From positions 1 to 64,000 of the forward strand of contig NZ_CAJPVG010000013.1 of assembly GCF_905397375.1 (NCBI RefSeq): DNA of 64,000 nt. Direction: 5' to 3'. Positions 25,928 through 34,568 of this stretch are shown here, one piece after another. The translations under genes were made by a program, and so were the position numbers. The DNA is from Ralstonia mannitolilytica. Its GTDB lineage: Bacteria; Pseudomonadota; Gammaproteobacteria; Burkholderiales; Burkholderiaceae. Positions within the stretch are counted from its first letter, which is position 1; each line of letters begins with the position of its first letter. The notes beneath the pieces are model-generated. The model saw only the letters and a list, made by a program, of their open reading frames with translations, had not been told where the DNA came from and made no database searches.

Positions 25928-27065
25928 GCAAGCCGTGCCGTTCGGACTTCTGGCGGCTCTGGCCTTCGGAGCCTCGGCGCAGGAGACGTCGCAGTCCGGG
26001 TTGAAATTTTCCGGTTACTACAAGAGCTTGCTGGAGGAATCGGAAACCATCGTGCCCGGCGGGCAACGCTATCTGCTCGATCTCAATCGCCTGCGGCTGC
26101 AGTTGCAGGGCAAGCTCTCCGAGCACGTCGCCGTGGATCTGCAGTACGACAACGAATTGCTGTTCGGCAGCTACCTGCACACCGCACAGTTCGCAAGCCA
26201 GAGCAGTCTCGCGCCGGATCAGTACCTGGATCTCGACGGCAATTACCTGCGTGGCGGCTCGTACTACGGCCAGCACCGGCTGTATCGCGGCAACGTCACC
26301 CTGTCATCGGGCGACACCGATGTGCGCATCGGGCGGCAGCGCATCGCATGGGGAACGGGCCGTTTCTGGAGCCCGCTCGACCTGCTGAACCCCCTGAACC
26401 CGACTGCCATCGAGCGCGAGGAGCGCGTGGGTGTCGACGCGGTGCTGGCCGAGCACAAGCTGGGGCCCATCTCCCGCATCAGCGCTGTGTACGCGCCGGG
26501 GCACGGTGGCGCGGACTCCAGCGCGGCATTCAATTGGCACGCCAACACGCATGGCGTGGACTATTCCATTGTCGGCGGGCGCTTCGGCAATGAGCAGGTC
26601 GCCGGCTTCGATCTCGCGGGGCAGATCGGCACGGCGGGCATTCGTGGTGAGTTCACGCAAGTGCGTGCCAAGACTGGCTCGACCTATCAACGTGCCGTTC
26701 TCGCGCTCGATTATGCGTTTGCGAACACGCTCACGCTTAGCGCCGAGCTCTACTACAACGGCGCCGGCACGACCAATGCCGCCGCGTACGATTTCACGTC
26801 GCTGTTGACCGGCAAGATTCGCAGCGTTGCCAAGCACTATGCTGGTGGCTACATGAGCTACGAAATCACGCCGCTGCTCAAGTGGGAGGGCTATGTGGTG
26901 GTCAATTTGGACGACCATAGCCGTTTCGTTTCGCCCCTGCTGACCTATTCGATCAAGACGAATCTCGACTGGCAGATCGGCGCCCAGTTCTTTATGGGCA
27001 GCAGTGGCAGTGAGTTTGGACATTTCCATCACATCTACTACACGCAGATACAGTGGTTCTTCTAA
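25920..27065 (+). CDS. Outer-membrane beta-barrel protein of the LolA/ABC cluster
   Basis: This 381-aa protein has a signal peptide (cleavage after ASAQ) and alternating beta-strand pattern throughout, with a terminal aromatic strand YYTQIQWFF, the C-terminal Phe signature for barrel assembly. It opens with SGLKFSGYYKSLLEESE. The start overlaps the permease stop by 8 bases. Together with the LolA-like protein and ABC transporter it would complete a route from inner to outer membrane; the cargo is not known. Confidence 0.78.
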   Translation: MFKQAVPFGLLAALAFGASAQETSQSGLKFSGYYKSLLEESETIVPGGQRYLLDLNRLRLQLQGKLSEHVAVDLQYDNELLFGSYLHTAQFASQSSLAPDQYLDLDGNYLRGGSYYGQHRLYRGNVTLSSGDTDVRIGRQRIAWGTGRFWSPLDLLNPLNPTAIEREERVGVDAVLAEHKLGPISRISAVYAPGHGGADSSAAFNWHANTHGVDYSIVGGRFGNEQVAGFDLAGQIGTAGIRGEFTQVRAKTGSTYQRAVLALDYAFANTLTLSAELYYNGAGTTNAAAYDFTSLLTGKIRSVAKHYAGGYMSYEITPLLKWEGYVVVNLDDHSRFVSPLLTYSIKTNLDWQIGAQFFMGSSGSEFGHFHHIYYTQIQWFF

Positions 27066-27161
27066 AACGATAGTGCTTGCCGGCTGTCGACGTCCGGAAA
27101 GCTGGGCTCGGATGCGTGCATGGCGCGGCAATGGGGAAGGTGGGCAACGAGGAGAAGGAAC

Positions 27162-28859
27162 ATGGGCGTCATAACGCATGCGAATCCCGAACCAGCGGTG
27201 CGCGAGCGGGTGCCCGCTGAACTGCCACGGCTCTTGTACATCCTGCGCGCATTGGCCGGGGCAGGGTGGGCGCATTATGTGGAGCGGCTACGGATTGGCC
27301 GTGACGCACTCGAAGCTTCAGTTGAGGCGGTGCAAGCGACCGATCAGGATGCAAAGCGGCTGAGAGCTACGCTCGAAGGGCTGGGGCCCGCGTTCGTCAA
27401 GTTTGGCCAGCTTCTGAGCCTGCGGCGCGATATGTTGCCGGAGGTCTATATCGAGGAGCTGCAACGGCTCCAGGATGATGTCGCTGTTTTCCCTGGCGAG
27501 CAGGCGCGTGAGATTGTCGAGCGTGAACTGGGCAAATCCGTTCACGCGTTGTTCACCAGTTTCGATGAGACGCCCCTGGCTGCCGCGTCGATCGGCCAGG
27601 TCCATACGGCGCAGTTGATTGACGGCACCAGCGTGGTGGTCAAGGTGCAGCGCCCCGGCATCGAGCCCATCATTCATGCCGATGTCAGGATCATGCGCTT
27701 CTTGGCCCGTCAACTGGAGCGGTATGTGCCGGAGAGTCGCCGATTTGGCCCGGGCGATCTGGTGGAAGAGTTTGCCCGGCTCATCAACGAAGAATTGGAC
27801 TATCAAGTCGAGGCGCGCAACGGCGATCTCCTGAGGGAGAATTTGCAGGATGATAAGCACGTCTTCGTGCCCCGCATCTTTTGGGAGCAGACCAGCCGAC
27901 GTGTCTTGACCATGGAGCGCAGTTTCGGCAAGAAGCTTACGCATATTCCGTCGTCCGAACAGGAGAGCCGACGGCGCGTGGCGCAGGCGCTGATGGCATC
28001 GTTCTTGAAGCAGGTCTTCGAGGACGGCTTCTTTCACGGCGACCCGCATCCGGGCAACGTATTTTTGCTGGAGGACGGCCGGCTTTGCTTTCATGACTTT
28101 GGCATCATGGGACGGCTGTCCGCCTATGATCAGGAAGCCTTGGCCCAGTTGATTCTCGCCGTCAGTTCCGGCGAGGTGTCATGGATGGTGGATGCCTATT
28201 TCGAGATGGGGGTGGCGACCGAGGGGGTGGATCGTGAGGCATTTACCCGCGATGCTTCGCAGGCACTTGACGCATACTACGAAGCCGCCGGGAAAGGCTA
28301 TTCGTTCGGCGAAATTGTCCGCCAGTTTGCGCTGCTCAGCCAGCGCCATCGGATCAAACTGCCGCGCCAGTTTCTGCTGGTCTCGAAAGCGTTCATGCTG
28401 GTCGAATCGCAAGCGTTGACGCTCGCCCCGGACTTCAACGCACTCGCGTCCTTGCGGGAATATGCGCCGCATTTGCTCGGCCGCAAACTATTGCAGGGGG
28501 CGAATGTACAGACCGAGTTCAGCAGGGGATTCCGCACCTTGCGCGCGCTGCATCACGCCGCCGCCTTGCTGCCCGACATTCTGAACCGCACGGTGGAGGC
28601 GCTCAGCAGCGGTAAGGCGACGCTGCATATCAAACACGACCAGTTGCAAGGATTGGAAGCGCATATCGACCGTGCAAGCAACCGGCTGAGCTTGAGCTTG
28701 ATTATTGCGAGCGTCGTGATTGGCTCCTCAATCGTCATGGCGTTCCACAGCGGTCCGCACTATGCGGGCATTCCAGTGCTGGGGCTTCTGGGTTTCGTCG
28801 TCGCCAGCGTGATGGGCCTCGCTTGGGCGGTTGCGATCCTGCGATCAGGAAAGTTCTAG
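27162..28859 (+). CDS. UbiB/AarF-family atypical kinase (ubiquinone-associated)
   Basis: This 565-aa protein starts at the ATG at 27162 with GAGGAGAAGG upstream. It has the ADCK/UbiB marks: KFGQLLSLRRDMLP (the KxGQ helix), AAASIGQVH (Ala-rich loop in place of the P-loop), VVKVQRP, HGDPHPGN (catalytic loop) and HDFG. Two C-terminal hydrophobic helices (about 512-555) anchor it. UbiB proteins support coenzyme Q synthesis or extraction. A second copy in an island may aid quinone supply under stress, which is inference. It lies 97 bases after the barrel gene and may be co-transcribed. Confidence 0.85.
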   Translation: MGVITHANPEPAVRERVPAELPRLLYILRALAGAGWAHYVERLRIGRDALEASVEAVQATDQDAKRLRATLEGLGPAFVKFGQLLSLRRDMLPEVYIEELQRLQDDVAVFPGEQAREIVERELGKSVHALFTSFDETPLAAASIGQVHTAQLIDGTSVVVKVQRPGIEPIIHADVRIMRFLARQLERYVPESRRFGPGDLVEEFARLINEELDYQVEARNGDLLRENLQDDKHVFVPRIFWEQTSRRVLTMERSFGKKLTHIPSSEQESRRRVAQALMASFLKQVFEDGFFHGDPHPGNVFLLEDGRLCFHDFGIMGRLSAYDQEALAQLILAVSSGEVSWMVDAYFEMGVATEGVDREAFTRDASQALDAYYEAAGKGYSFGEIVRQFALLSQRHRIKLPRQFLLVSKAFMLVESQALTLAPDFNALASLREYAPHLLGRKLLQGANVQTEFSRGFRTLRALHHAAALLPDILNRTVEALSSGKATLHIKHDQLQGLEAHIDRASNRLSLSLIIASVVIGSSIVMAFHSGPHYAGIPVLGLLGFVVASVMGLAWAVAILRSGKF

Positions 28860-28909
28860 AGGCGCCGCTACAAGCAATGGGGCCTCGAAAGCAACGATGC
28901 AGCGCTCCG

Positions 28910-30094
28910 CTAAAAGACGGCGATGGCACCCGTGGCCAACTCCCGTATCAGCGCTGGAAGCGCCGCCAAATGCTGCGCGGTCAGCTCGCGAACTTGCCGC
29001 TGCCGCGCAGCGGAGAACCCACCCGCCGCTGCAAGGTCGATCGCCACCAACTGAGGCTGGTCGACCGGGTGGCCGATTGCCGAGAGCAGCCTGACCGTCA
29101 CTTCATCCACGCCTTCGATGTCGGCATGAATGCTCGCCGCCAATCGATGTGCCAGCACGTTGTAGAGCTTGCCGACATGCGCGGCCGGATTCTTTCCCGC
29201 TGCCGCTTCCAATGACATCGGGCGGTACGGCGTGATCAAGCCGTTGACGCGATTGCCGCGGCCGACCTCGCCATCGTCGCCGTGCTCCGCACTTAACCCG
29301 GTCACGGTCAGGTAAATTCCGCTCTCGTCAAGCGTAGCTGGGTCATCCAGGGTGTTGATCCCGATATGGCACGCCGTCGGCAGACACCCAGCCAGGTACG
29401 CTGCCAATCGGCCCTTGAGTGTGAAATAGTCTTCAATACTTCCCACGTCTCGGTCGACGAGTGCGAGCGCCACGGTAAGGCCGAAGTGCGCGCCCAGCCG
29501 GTGCCCCATGATCTTAAAATCCGCCCCAGCCGCATCAAAGGCGCTGCGAAATTCGTTGGAGCGCAGGACGCGCGCAGCGCAAAGGACCGTGTCTTCGAGT
29601 CGGGAGCGGGGTGCGTACCCGACGCCGAAGGAGGTGTCGTTGGCCAGCGGAAGCGCCGCCTGCTGGATAACACGCTGAAGATTCGGCGCCGAAGGCCTCA
29701 AAACAAGCTCGATGCCGATGTCATTGCCTGCCTTTCCCAAGGTTGCCACCAGGTATTCGCGGATGGATTGCTCGACGAGTGACGTGGCCGAAGCCGACGG
29801 CAACTCGGTCACGGGGCCGCAGACGATCAGCCGCGCGGGACGCAGAACTTTGCCGCCGCCGAACCGTGGCTGGCTGATGCCTCCGATTAACAGCGCCTTA
29901 TCCAGGTTGAAGTGCTGAATCGCTCCGTATGCTTGCAGATAGGCTCGGGATAGGGCGCAGGCTGCCGCCTCGACGGCGCCATCGCACAGGCTGTCCGGAT
30001 GGCCGAAGCCCTTGTGCTCGGCAATTTCGGTTTGTGTGGCTTCCAGCGTCGACGTGGTCGAGATGGAGAGTGCAATTTCGCCGACAGTCCGCAT
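28910..30094 (-). CDS. Archaeal-type S-adenosylmethionine synthetase
   Basis: This 394-aa cytoplasmic enzyme carries the AdoMet_Synthase (archaeal MAT) signatures: EIAEHKGFGHPDSLCDG near the N-terminus, then GLSAEHGDDGEVGRGNRVNG, TPYRPMSLEAAAGKNPAAHV and GKLYNVLA. It converts methionine and ATP to AdoMet. Bacteria normally use the unrelated MetK, so this is a horizontally spread alternative. AdoMet users in the window include the cyclopropane synthase and the two ICMT-like proteins. It is divergent from lemA, with an FNR/ANR-like site between. Confidence 0.9.
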   Translation of the reverse strand: MRTVGEIALSISTTSTLEATQTEIAEHKGFGHPDSLCDGAVEAAACALSRAYLQAYGAIQHFNLDKALLIGGISQPRFGGGKVLRPARLIVCGPVTELPSASATSLVEQSIREYLVATLGKAGNDIGIELVLRPSAPNLQRVIQQAALPLANDTSFGVGYAPRSRLEDTVLCAARVLRSNEFRSAFDAAGADFKIMGHRLGAHFGLTVALALVDRDVGSIEDYFTLKGRLAAYLAGCLPTACHIGINTLDDPATLDESGIYLTVTGLSAEHGDDGEVGRGNRVNGLITPYRPMSLEAAAGKNPAAHVGKLYNVLAHRLAASIHADIEGVDEVTVRLLSAIGHPVDQPQLVAIDLAAAGGFSAARQRQVRELTAQHLAALPALIRELATGAIAVF

Positions 30095-30192
30095 GATAAG
30101 ACGCTCCTGCCCAAATCCGATTGGGTCATTCTATTCACTGGCAGTCCAGTTTGGTATTAAGACCGTCCCCTCGGGGGTCGCGATTGTGGGCC

Positions 30193-30206
30193 TTGAGCGA
30201 CATCAA
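30193..30206. promoter_or_regulatory. FNR/ANR-like palindrome TTGAGCGACATCAA
   Basis: It matches TTGATNNNNATCAA with one difference (G for T) and a perfect ATCAA half. It lies in the 254-bp gap between the divergent AdoMet synthetase and lemA-like genes. Confidence 0.42.
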
Positions 30207-30348
30207 CAAATTCGCCGCCCGAGTGACTAGCATGGAAACAGGACACCCGGAGCGGCATGGGCTCTTGTGTGGCAGGAACGGCATGGTTGGCCCATGCGCG
30301 GTGTTCCCATGCCTCCGGGGCTAAGAATCTCGAAAATGGAGGTGTCTG

Positions 30349-30972
30349 ATGCGAGCAGCATGGTCAGTCGTTGTTGCGGTAATTTTGGCAATCAGCCTCT
30401 CGGGGTGCGGCTATAACACCATTCAAGCGCAGGATGAACAGGTCAAGGCAGGCTGGTCTGAAGTCGTGAACCAATACCAGCGGCGCGCCGACCTGGTACC
30501 GAACCTGGTCAACACGGTCAAGGGTTACGCAAGTCATGAGAAAGAGGTGTTGACGGAGGTGACTGAGGCTCGCGCGCGTGTCGGCGCCATCCAAGCCTCG
30601 CCTGCGTTGCTCAATGATCCGCAGGCGTTTGCCCGATTCCAGTCGGCGCAGCAGCAGTTGACCGGATCGCTGTCCCGACTCCTTGCCGTGTCGGAGAACT
30701 ACCCGCAGTTGAAGGCAGATGCTGGGTTTCGCGATCTGCAAGCACAGCTTGAGGGGACCGAGAACCGGATCACCATTGCACGAAATCGGTACATCCAATC
30801 GGTACAGAGCTACAACGTGACCGTGCGCTCATTTCCATCGAATCTGACCGCGAAGGCCTTCGGCTATCAGGAGAAGCCCAATTTCACCGTTGCCAACGAG
30901 ACGGCCATTGCCAAGCCGCCCCAGGTGGAATTCGGTTCGCCGTCCGCCAGTGCGCCGGGGAGCTCCAAGTGA
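30349..30972 (+). CDS. LemA-family lipoprotein
   Basis: This 207-aa protein has a lipoprotein signal with the lipobox LSGC (Cys about 21), then the LemA helical core VKAGWSEVVNQYQRRADLVP and NLVNTVKGYASHE. It ends in a Pro/Ser-rich tail. LemA proteins are envelope proteins often paired with TPM-domain proteins, as here. Function is not well defined. A GTG for the next gene overlaps its stop. It has an AATGGAGG ribosome site. Confidence 0.85.
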   Translation: MRAAWSVVVAVILAISLSGCGYNTIQAQDEQVKAGWSEVVNQYQRRADLVPNLVNTVKGYASHEKEVLTEVTEARARVGAIQASPALLNDPQAFARFQSAQQQLTGSLSRLLAVSENYPQLKADAGFRDLQAQLEGTENRITIARNRYIQSVQSYNVTVRSFPSNLTAKAFGYQEKPNFTVANETAIAKPPQVEFGSPSASAPGSSK

Positions 30973-31850
30973 ACCTCCTCAAAATCGCGCGTGGCTTGCT
31001 TGTGGCAGCGGCTGCGCTCGTCTCTTTTGGGGCGGTTGCCGAAGTTGCCGTGCCACCCTTGACGGCGCGGGTGACTGACCAGACCGGCACACTCACGCCT
31101 GGGCAACTAGCAGAGCTAGAACAGACGCTGCAAGCCTTCGAAAACAAAAAGGGCGTGCAGATCGCTGTACTGATCGTGCCCAGCACACTGCCCGAAGCCA
31201 TCGAACAGTATTCGCTGCGCGTGGTCGAGCAATGGAAGTTGGGGCGAAAGCGCGTCGACGACGGCGCACTGCTGATCATCGCTAAAGACGACCGCACACT
31301 TCGCATTGAAGTCGGGTACGGGTTGGAAGGTGTCCTAACCGATGCGACAAGCAAGCGCATCATTAGCGAAGTCATCTCGCCGCGGTTCAAGACTGGCGAT
31401 TTTTATGGCGGCGTGAAAGACGGTGTTCAGAGTATGCAAGCCGTGATTGAGGGTGAAGCACTGCCGCCCCCCTCACGGTCGACGCGCGACGGAGGCGTAT
31501 CCGTTCGGTCCTATATGCCTGTCATTCTGGTGTTGACGTTGGTGTTTGGCGGCGCGCTGCGAGACTTCCTTGGCCGTTTTCCGGGGGCGGTTGCAGCGGG
31601 CGGCGCCGTCGCCCTAGTCGCTTGGTTGCTTTCGGGCGCCATTTTTGTCGCGTTTACGGCGGGAGTGATCGCGCTCATCTATACGCTATTGGGTCCGGGC
31701 ATGGTTGGGCACGGAGGCTCTTGGTCTACAGGCTCACGCTCGGGCCGCGGGGGATTCGGCGGTGGCAGCGGCGGTTTCGGCGGTGGCAGCGGCGGTTTCG
31801 GTGGAGGCGGCGGTGGTTTCGGTGGTGGTGGTGCCTCGGGAAAATGGTGA
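30969..31850 (+). CDS. TPM-domain membrane protein with Gly-rich tail
   Basis: This 293-aa protein starts at a GTG overlapping the lemA stop. It has a signal peptide (ending GAVAEVAVP), a TPM domain (VTDQTGTLTPGQLAELEQTL, LLIIAKDDRTLRIEVGYGLEG), two membrane helices (about 180-235) and a C-terminal tail made of GGFGGGSG-type repeats. TPM proteins act in photosystem repair in plants and envelope processes in bacteria; the role here is unknown. The Gly-rich repeat DNA at about 31745-31835 is slippage-prone. Confidence 0.82.
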   Translation: MNLLKIARGLLVAAAALVSFGAVAEVAVPPLTARVTDQTGTLTPGQLAELEQTLQAFENKKGVQIAVLIVPSTLPEAIEQYSLRVVEQWKLGRKRVDDGALLIIAKDDRTLRIEVGYGLEGVLTDATSKRIISEVISPRFKTGDFYGGVKDGVQSMQAVIEGEALPPPSRSTRDGGVSVRSYMPVILVLTLVFGGALRDFLGRFPGAVAAGGAVALVAWLLSGAIFVAFTAGVIALIYTLLGPGMVGHGGSWSTGSRSGRGGFGGGSGGFGGGSGGFGGGGGGFGGGGASGKW

Positions 31851-32350
31851 TGGAAAACATCAAGCGAATTCTTTCCCATCTACTGACGACGCACTGGCGC
31901 GTCAGGCGAGCGTTCCCGCGCAAGGCGATGCGGGCCATCGGGCAAGCGATCGCTCAAAGCGAGTCGTCCCATGTCGGGCATCTGTGCTTTGCCGTGGAAG
32001 GCGCGTTGAGCTTCTCTGCGCTATGGAAGGGGGTGACGGCGCGGGAACGGGCTCTTGAAGTCTTTTCGCAACTGCGTGTGTGGGACACAGAGCAGAACAA
32101 CGGCGTCCTGATTTATCTATTGCTGGCGGACCGCAGTGTCGAGATCGTTGCCGACCGTGGCATTCACGCGCGGGTTGGTGCTCAAGGATGGCAGGCGATC
32201 TGCAGCCAGATGGAAGCCGCGTGTCGGCGCGCCGAATATGAGCGCGGTGTGATCGACGGGATACGATCCATCACGCTGCGCCTGACGCAGCATTTCCCGG
32301 CGCGCGACCGGCGCGAGCAGAGGTTGCCCGGCAAGCCGGTCATCCTGTGA
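31850..32350 (+). CDS. Second, short TPM-domain protein
   Basis: This 166-aa protein starts at the ATG at 31850 (or 31844) overlapping the previous stop. It lacks a signal peptide. It has a TPM-like domain with AIAQSESSHVGHLCFAVEGA, ALEVFSQLRVWDTEQNNGVL and LADRSVEIVADRGIHARVG. Members of this form commonly follow LemA and a secreted TPM protein, so the three genes probably form one complex. Confident on the family, not on function. Confidence 0.8.
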   Translation: MENIKRILSHLLTTHWRVRRAFPRKAMRAIGQAIAQSESSHVGHLCFAVEGALSFSALWKGVTARERALEVFSQLRVWDTEQNNGVLIYLLLADRSVEIVADRGIHARVGAQGWQAICSQMEAACRRAEYERGVIDGIRSITLRLTQHFPARDRREQRLPGKPVIL

Positions 32351-32401
32351 AGACGCAGAAATCTCTGTTTGATATTTGCGAAGTCGCGGTAGGAGGTGAA
32401 T

Positions 32402-32878
32402 ATGTTGTCTCTGCGCTCATTTGTTCCCTACGCTGCGGTGATTTGTGTCTTGGCGCTGCCGTCGGTGGAAACGCTCGCGCAAGCGCGGCTCGAACGTGAG
32501 GGCGTCGTCCTCTACTGGGGGTTGATTCCCGCCGCCATCGCCTCGGAAAGGCTCGACTTGGAGGAGTCGCATGGCGCACCTTCACCGGGAGGCGGCCGCC
32601 CTCACCACTTGCTAGTGGCGTTGTTTCGTGCCGACGGCTCCCGTATCACAGATGCCGTGGTGCGTGCGCAACTCAAGGAAGTCGGGATCGTTGATTCGCC
32701 GCCGAAGTATCTGACGCCCATGGTTATCAACGGCCAGGTTTCCTACGGCCAGGTGTTCACCTCGGTGCTGAGTGGGCGCGTGTATTTCCGCGTACTGGTG
32801 AAACTTGTTGACCGAACGAATGACATCGAATATCGGATTTCGGTCTCGCCTCCGCACATCGGCGGAAGTGAACCTTGA
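32402..32878 (+). CDS. Exported protein of unknown function
   Basis: This 158-aa product starts at the ATG at 32402, with AGGAGG five bases upstream; the GTG at 32396 lies inside that ribosome site. It has a signal peptide (ending ETLAQA) and a mature beta-rich domain with REGVVLYWGLIPAAI, a His/Gly patch (SHGAPSPGGGRPHH) and SYGQVFTSVLSGRVYFRVLV. The plan resembles periplasmic proteins with an immunoglobulin-like fold, but no family is named with confidence. It follows the LemA/TPM set by 51 bases. Confidence 0.65.
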   Translation: MLSLRSFVPYAAVICVLALPSVETLAQARLEREGVVLYWGLIPAAIASERLDLEESHGAPSPGGGRPHHLLVALFRADGSRITDAVVRAQLKEVGIVDSPPKYLTPMVINGQVSYGQVFTSVLSGRVYFRVLVKLVDRTNDIEYRISVSPPHIGGSEP

Positions 32879-33034
32879 TACCGGATGGAGCATGGCCGAT
32901 ACTGTGCCGACCAATGCATCTCGGCGGATTCGCCAAGCCTGTAAGACGATGATTGGACGTCGAAAAGGTCAGCAGCGACCAAGACCTGTCAACTCAGGTT
33001 GAGGGCCATGATCGCGTAGACATTTCGTAATGCC

Positions 33035-33283
33035 TCAACTCGACGAGCCACCGGTGGCCGGATAGCGCGTGTCGCCCGTCCATGCGCCGTCCGAGTAGAT
33101 CTCAAACTTTCCAGCCTTGGCGCCATCAGTGTACGGATCGCGCGCGTCAGCAGCCCGCGCCCCGTCGGTGTAGACGTCGCGCTGAGCGAGGGCCCCGTTG
33201 CTGGAGGTTGCTGCGCTGGAAATGTTCGCGCCGAGAGAAATCAGCGCGGCTGCGATCAAGACGGTCTTCTTGGTGTGGTTCAT
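33035..33283 (-). CDS. Small periplasmic protein with three Y-T/S-DGA repeats
   Basis: This 82-aa product has a signal peptide (ending NISSAATS) and three spaced repeats, DVYTDGARAADAR, DPYTDGAKAGKF and EIYSDGAWTGDTR, followed by a Gly/Ser tail. The acidic-aromatic repeat suggests binding or polymer contact, but nothing is proven. Similar short repeat proteins occur in metal-stress loci of this group. It is divergent from PPK2, with an FNR/ANR-like site in the gap. Confidence 0.68.
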   Translation of the reverse strand: MNHTKKTVLIAAALISLGANISSAATSSNGALAQRDVYTDGARAADARDPYTDGAKAGKFEIYSDGAWTGDTRYPATGGSSS

Positions 33284-33456
33284 TGCATTCTCCTGAAGTG
33301 GTTGGACTCAAAGGACTTGCTATGGGAGCCACTATAAGAATCCGCCCCTGACCGAGCGATGACGACCACATTACGAGAGCGTCATTCGGGCAAAGGATCG
33401 CGCAATAGTCGCGCTGATCCATGTCCTCCTGAATTCGACCATACATCGGAGGGCGC

Positions 33457-33470
33457 TTGACTCACATCAA
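33457..33470. promoter_or_regulatory. FNR/ANR-like palindrome TTGACTCACATCAA
   Basis: It has a perfect ATCAA right half and TTGAC left half. It lies in the 348-bp gap between the repeat protein (minus) and PPK2 (plus), about 162 bases before PPK2. Nothing else recognisable is present in that gap. Confidence 0.5.
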
Positions 33471-33631
33471 CCGCGCAAAATTGGCAGGTGCTTAAGCTTG
33501 TTCACCCGTTCGTAGGTTCAAAATGTGGTTGTCTGCCCATTTGAGCGTTTCGTAACAACGAAACCGCCATACGGCTGATGACGCTCTGGAGCGTTACTCC
33601 CGTTTCCATAGCCAACGCCGGAGGTGCGCAT

Positions 33632-34492
33632 ATGGCAAAAGGCAAGTCGAAGAAAAAGACCACTTCATCGGACGCCGAACACGTAACTGGCTTATCGTCC
33701 AGCCAGGCGCGAGTCGATGCTGCCAAAGGAGTCCAGGGTCGCGAGGACTACGAGGCGCAACTGCACCTGCTGCAAATTGAATTGGTCAAGCTTCAACGGC
33801 ATTTCATCGGGTGTGGTGACCGCATCCTTGTCCTGCTGGAGGGGCGGGATGCGGCAGGCAAAGACGGCAGCATCAAACGCATTATCGAATTTCTCAGCCC
33901 CCGCGAGACGAGGGTGGTAGCGCTGGGTAAGCCGTCAGATCGCGAGCGCACCGGCTGGTATTTCCAGCGCTACGTGCCCCATCTTCCTCTCGCCGAAGAG
34001 TTTGTCCTCTTCAACCGCAGCTGGTACAACCGGGCAGGCGTTGAGAGCGTGATGGGCTTCTGCACTGCTGAGCAGTATGACGAGTTCATGTACTCCGTGC
34101 CCCACTTCGAGGAAATGCTCGTCAATTCCGGTATCAAGCTGCTTAAGTACTACCTCGACATCAGCAAAGCCGAGCAAGCTCGCCGACTTGCCGAGCGGCG
34201 CCGCGATCCGCTCAAGCAGTGGAAGACGAGCCCGGTCGACGCCGTGGCGTTGAAGCATTGGGATGCCTATACGACGGCACGCAACGCCATGCTGATGCAT
34301 ACGCACACGGCTGCCGCGCCATGGCACATCGTGCTCGCCGACGACAAGCGCACGGCCAGGCTCAACTTGATTCGTCACATCCTGTCGCGGCTGCACTACG
34401 CGGGCAAGAAGAACAAGCTGGTCGCTCCCGATCCTGAGGTCGTGTTCGAATTTTCGAAGGAGTGCCTCGATGCGAAACGTCTCGCATCCTGA
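33632..34492 (+). CDS. ppk2: Polyphosphate kinase 2 family protein
   Basis: This 286-aa cytoplasmic enzyme starts at the ATG at 33632 after GGAGGTGCG. A Lys-rich N-terminal tail is followed by the PPK2 core: Walker A EGRDAAGKDG (about 70-79), RTGWYFQRYV, FNRSWYNRAGVE (lid/Walker B region) and KYYLDISKAEQ, ending with PDPEVVFEF-like residues. PPK2 enzymes phosphorylate nucleotides from polyphosphate, or the reverse. The substrate subclass (ADP, AMP or both) cannot be set by eye. Confidence 0.9.
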   Translation: MAKGKSKKKTTSSDAEHVTGLSSSQARVDAAKGVQGREDYEAQLHLLQIELVKLQRHFIGCGDRILVLLEGRDAAGKDGSIKRIIEFLSPRETRVVALGKPSDRERTGWYFQRYVPHLPLAEEFVLFNRSWYNRAGVESVMGFCTAEQYDEFMYSVPHFEEMLVNSGIKLLKYYLDISKAEQARRLAERRRDPLKQWKTSPVDAVALKHWDAYTTARNAMLMHTHTAAAPWHIVLADDKRTARLNLIRHILSRLHYAGKKNKLVAPDPEVVFEFSKECLDAKRLAS

Positions 34493-34568
34493 TGCTATCC
34501 AGCAGACGCAATCGATAAGGAGGAGACGCTTGAAGGTCGTCTGCGTGAGCGATGAAGGCAACTGAGCA

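Noticed and set aside
31745..31835. Gly-rich repeat DNA considered as a tandem-repeat locus or CRISPR-like array
   Set aside because: The units are short, continuous and in frame with a Gly tail; there are no unique spacers.
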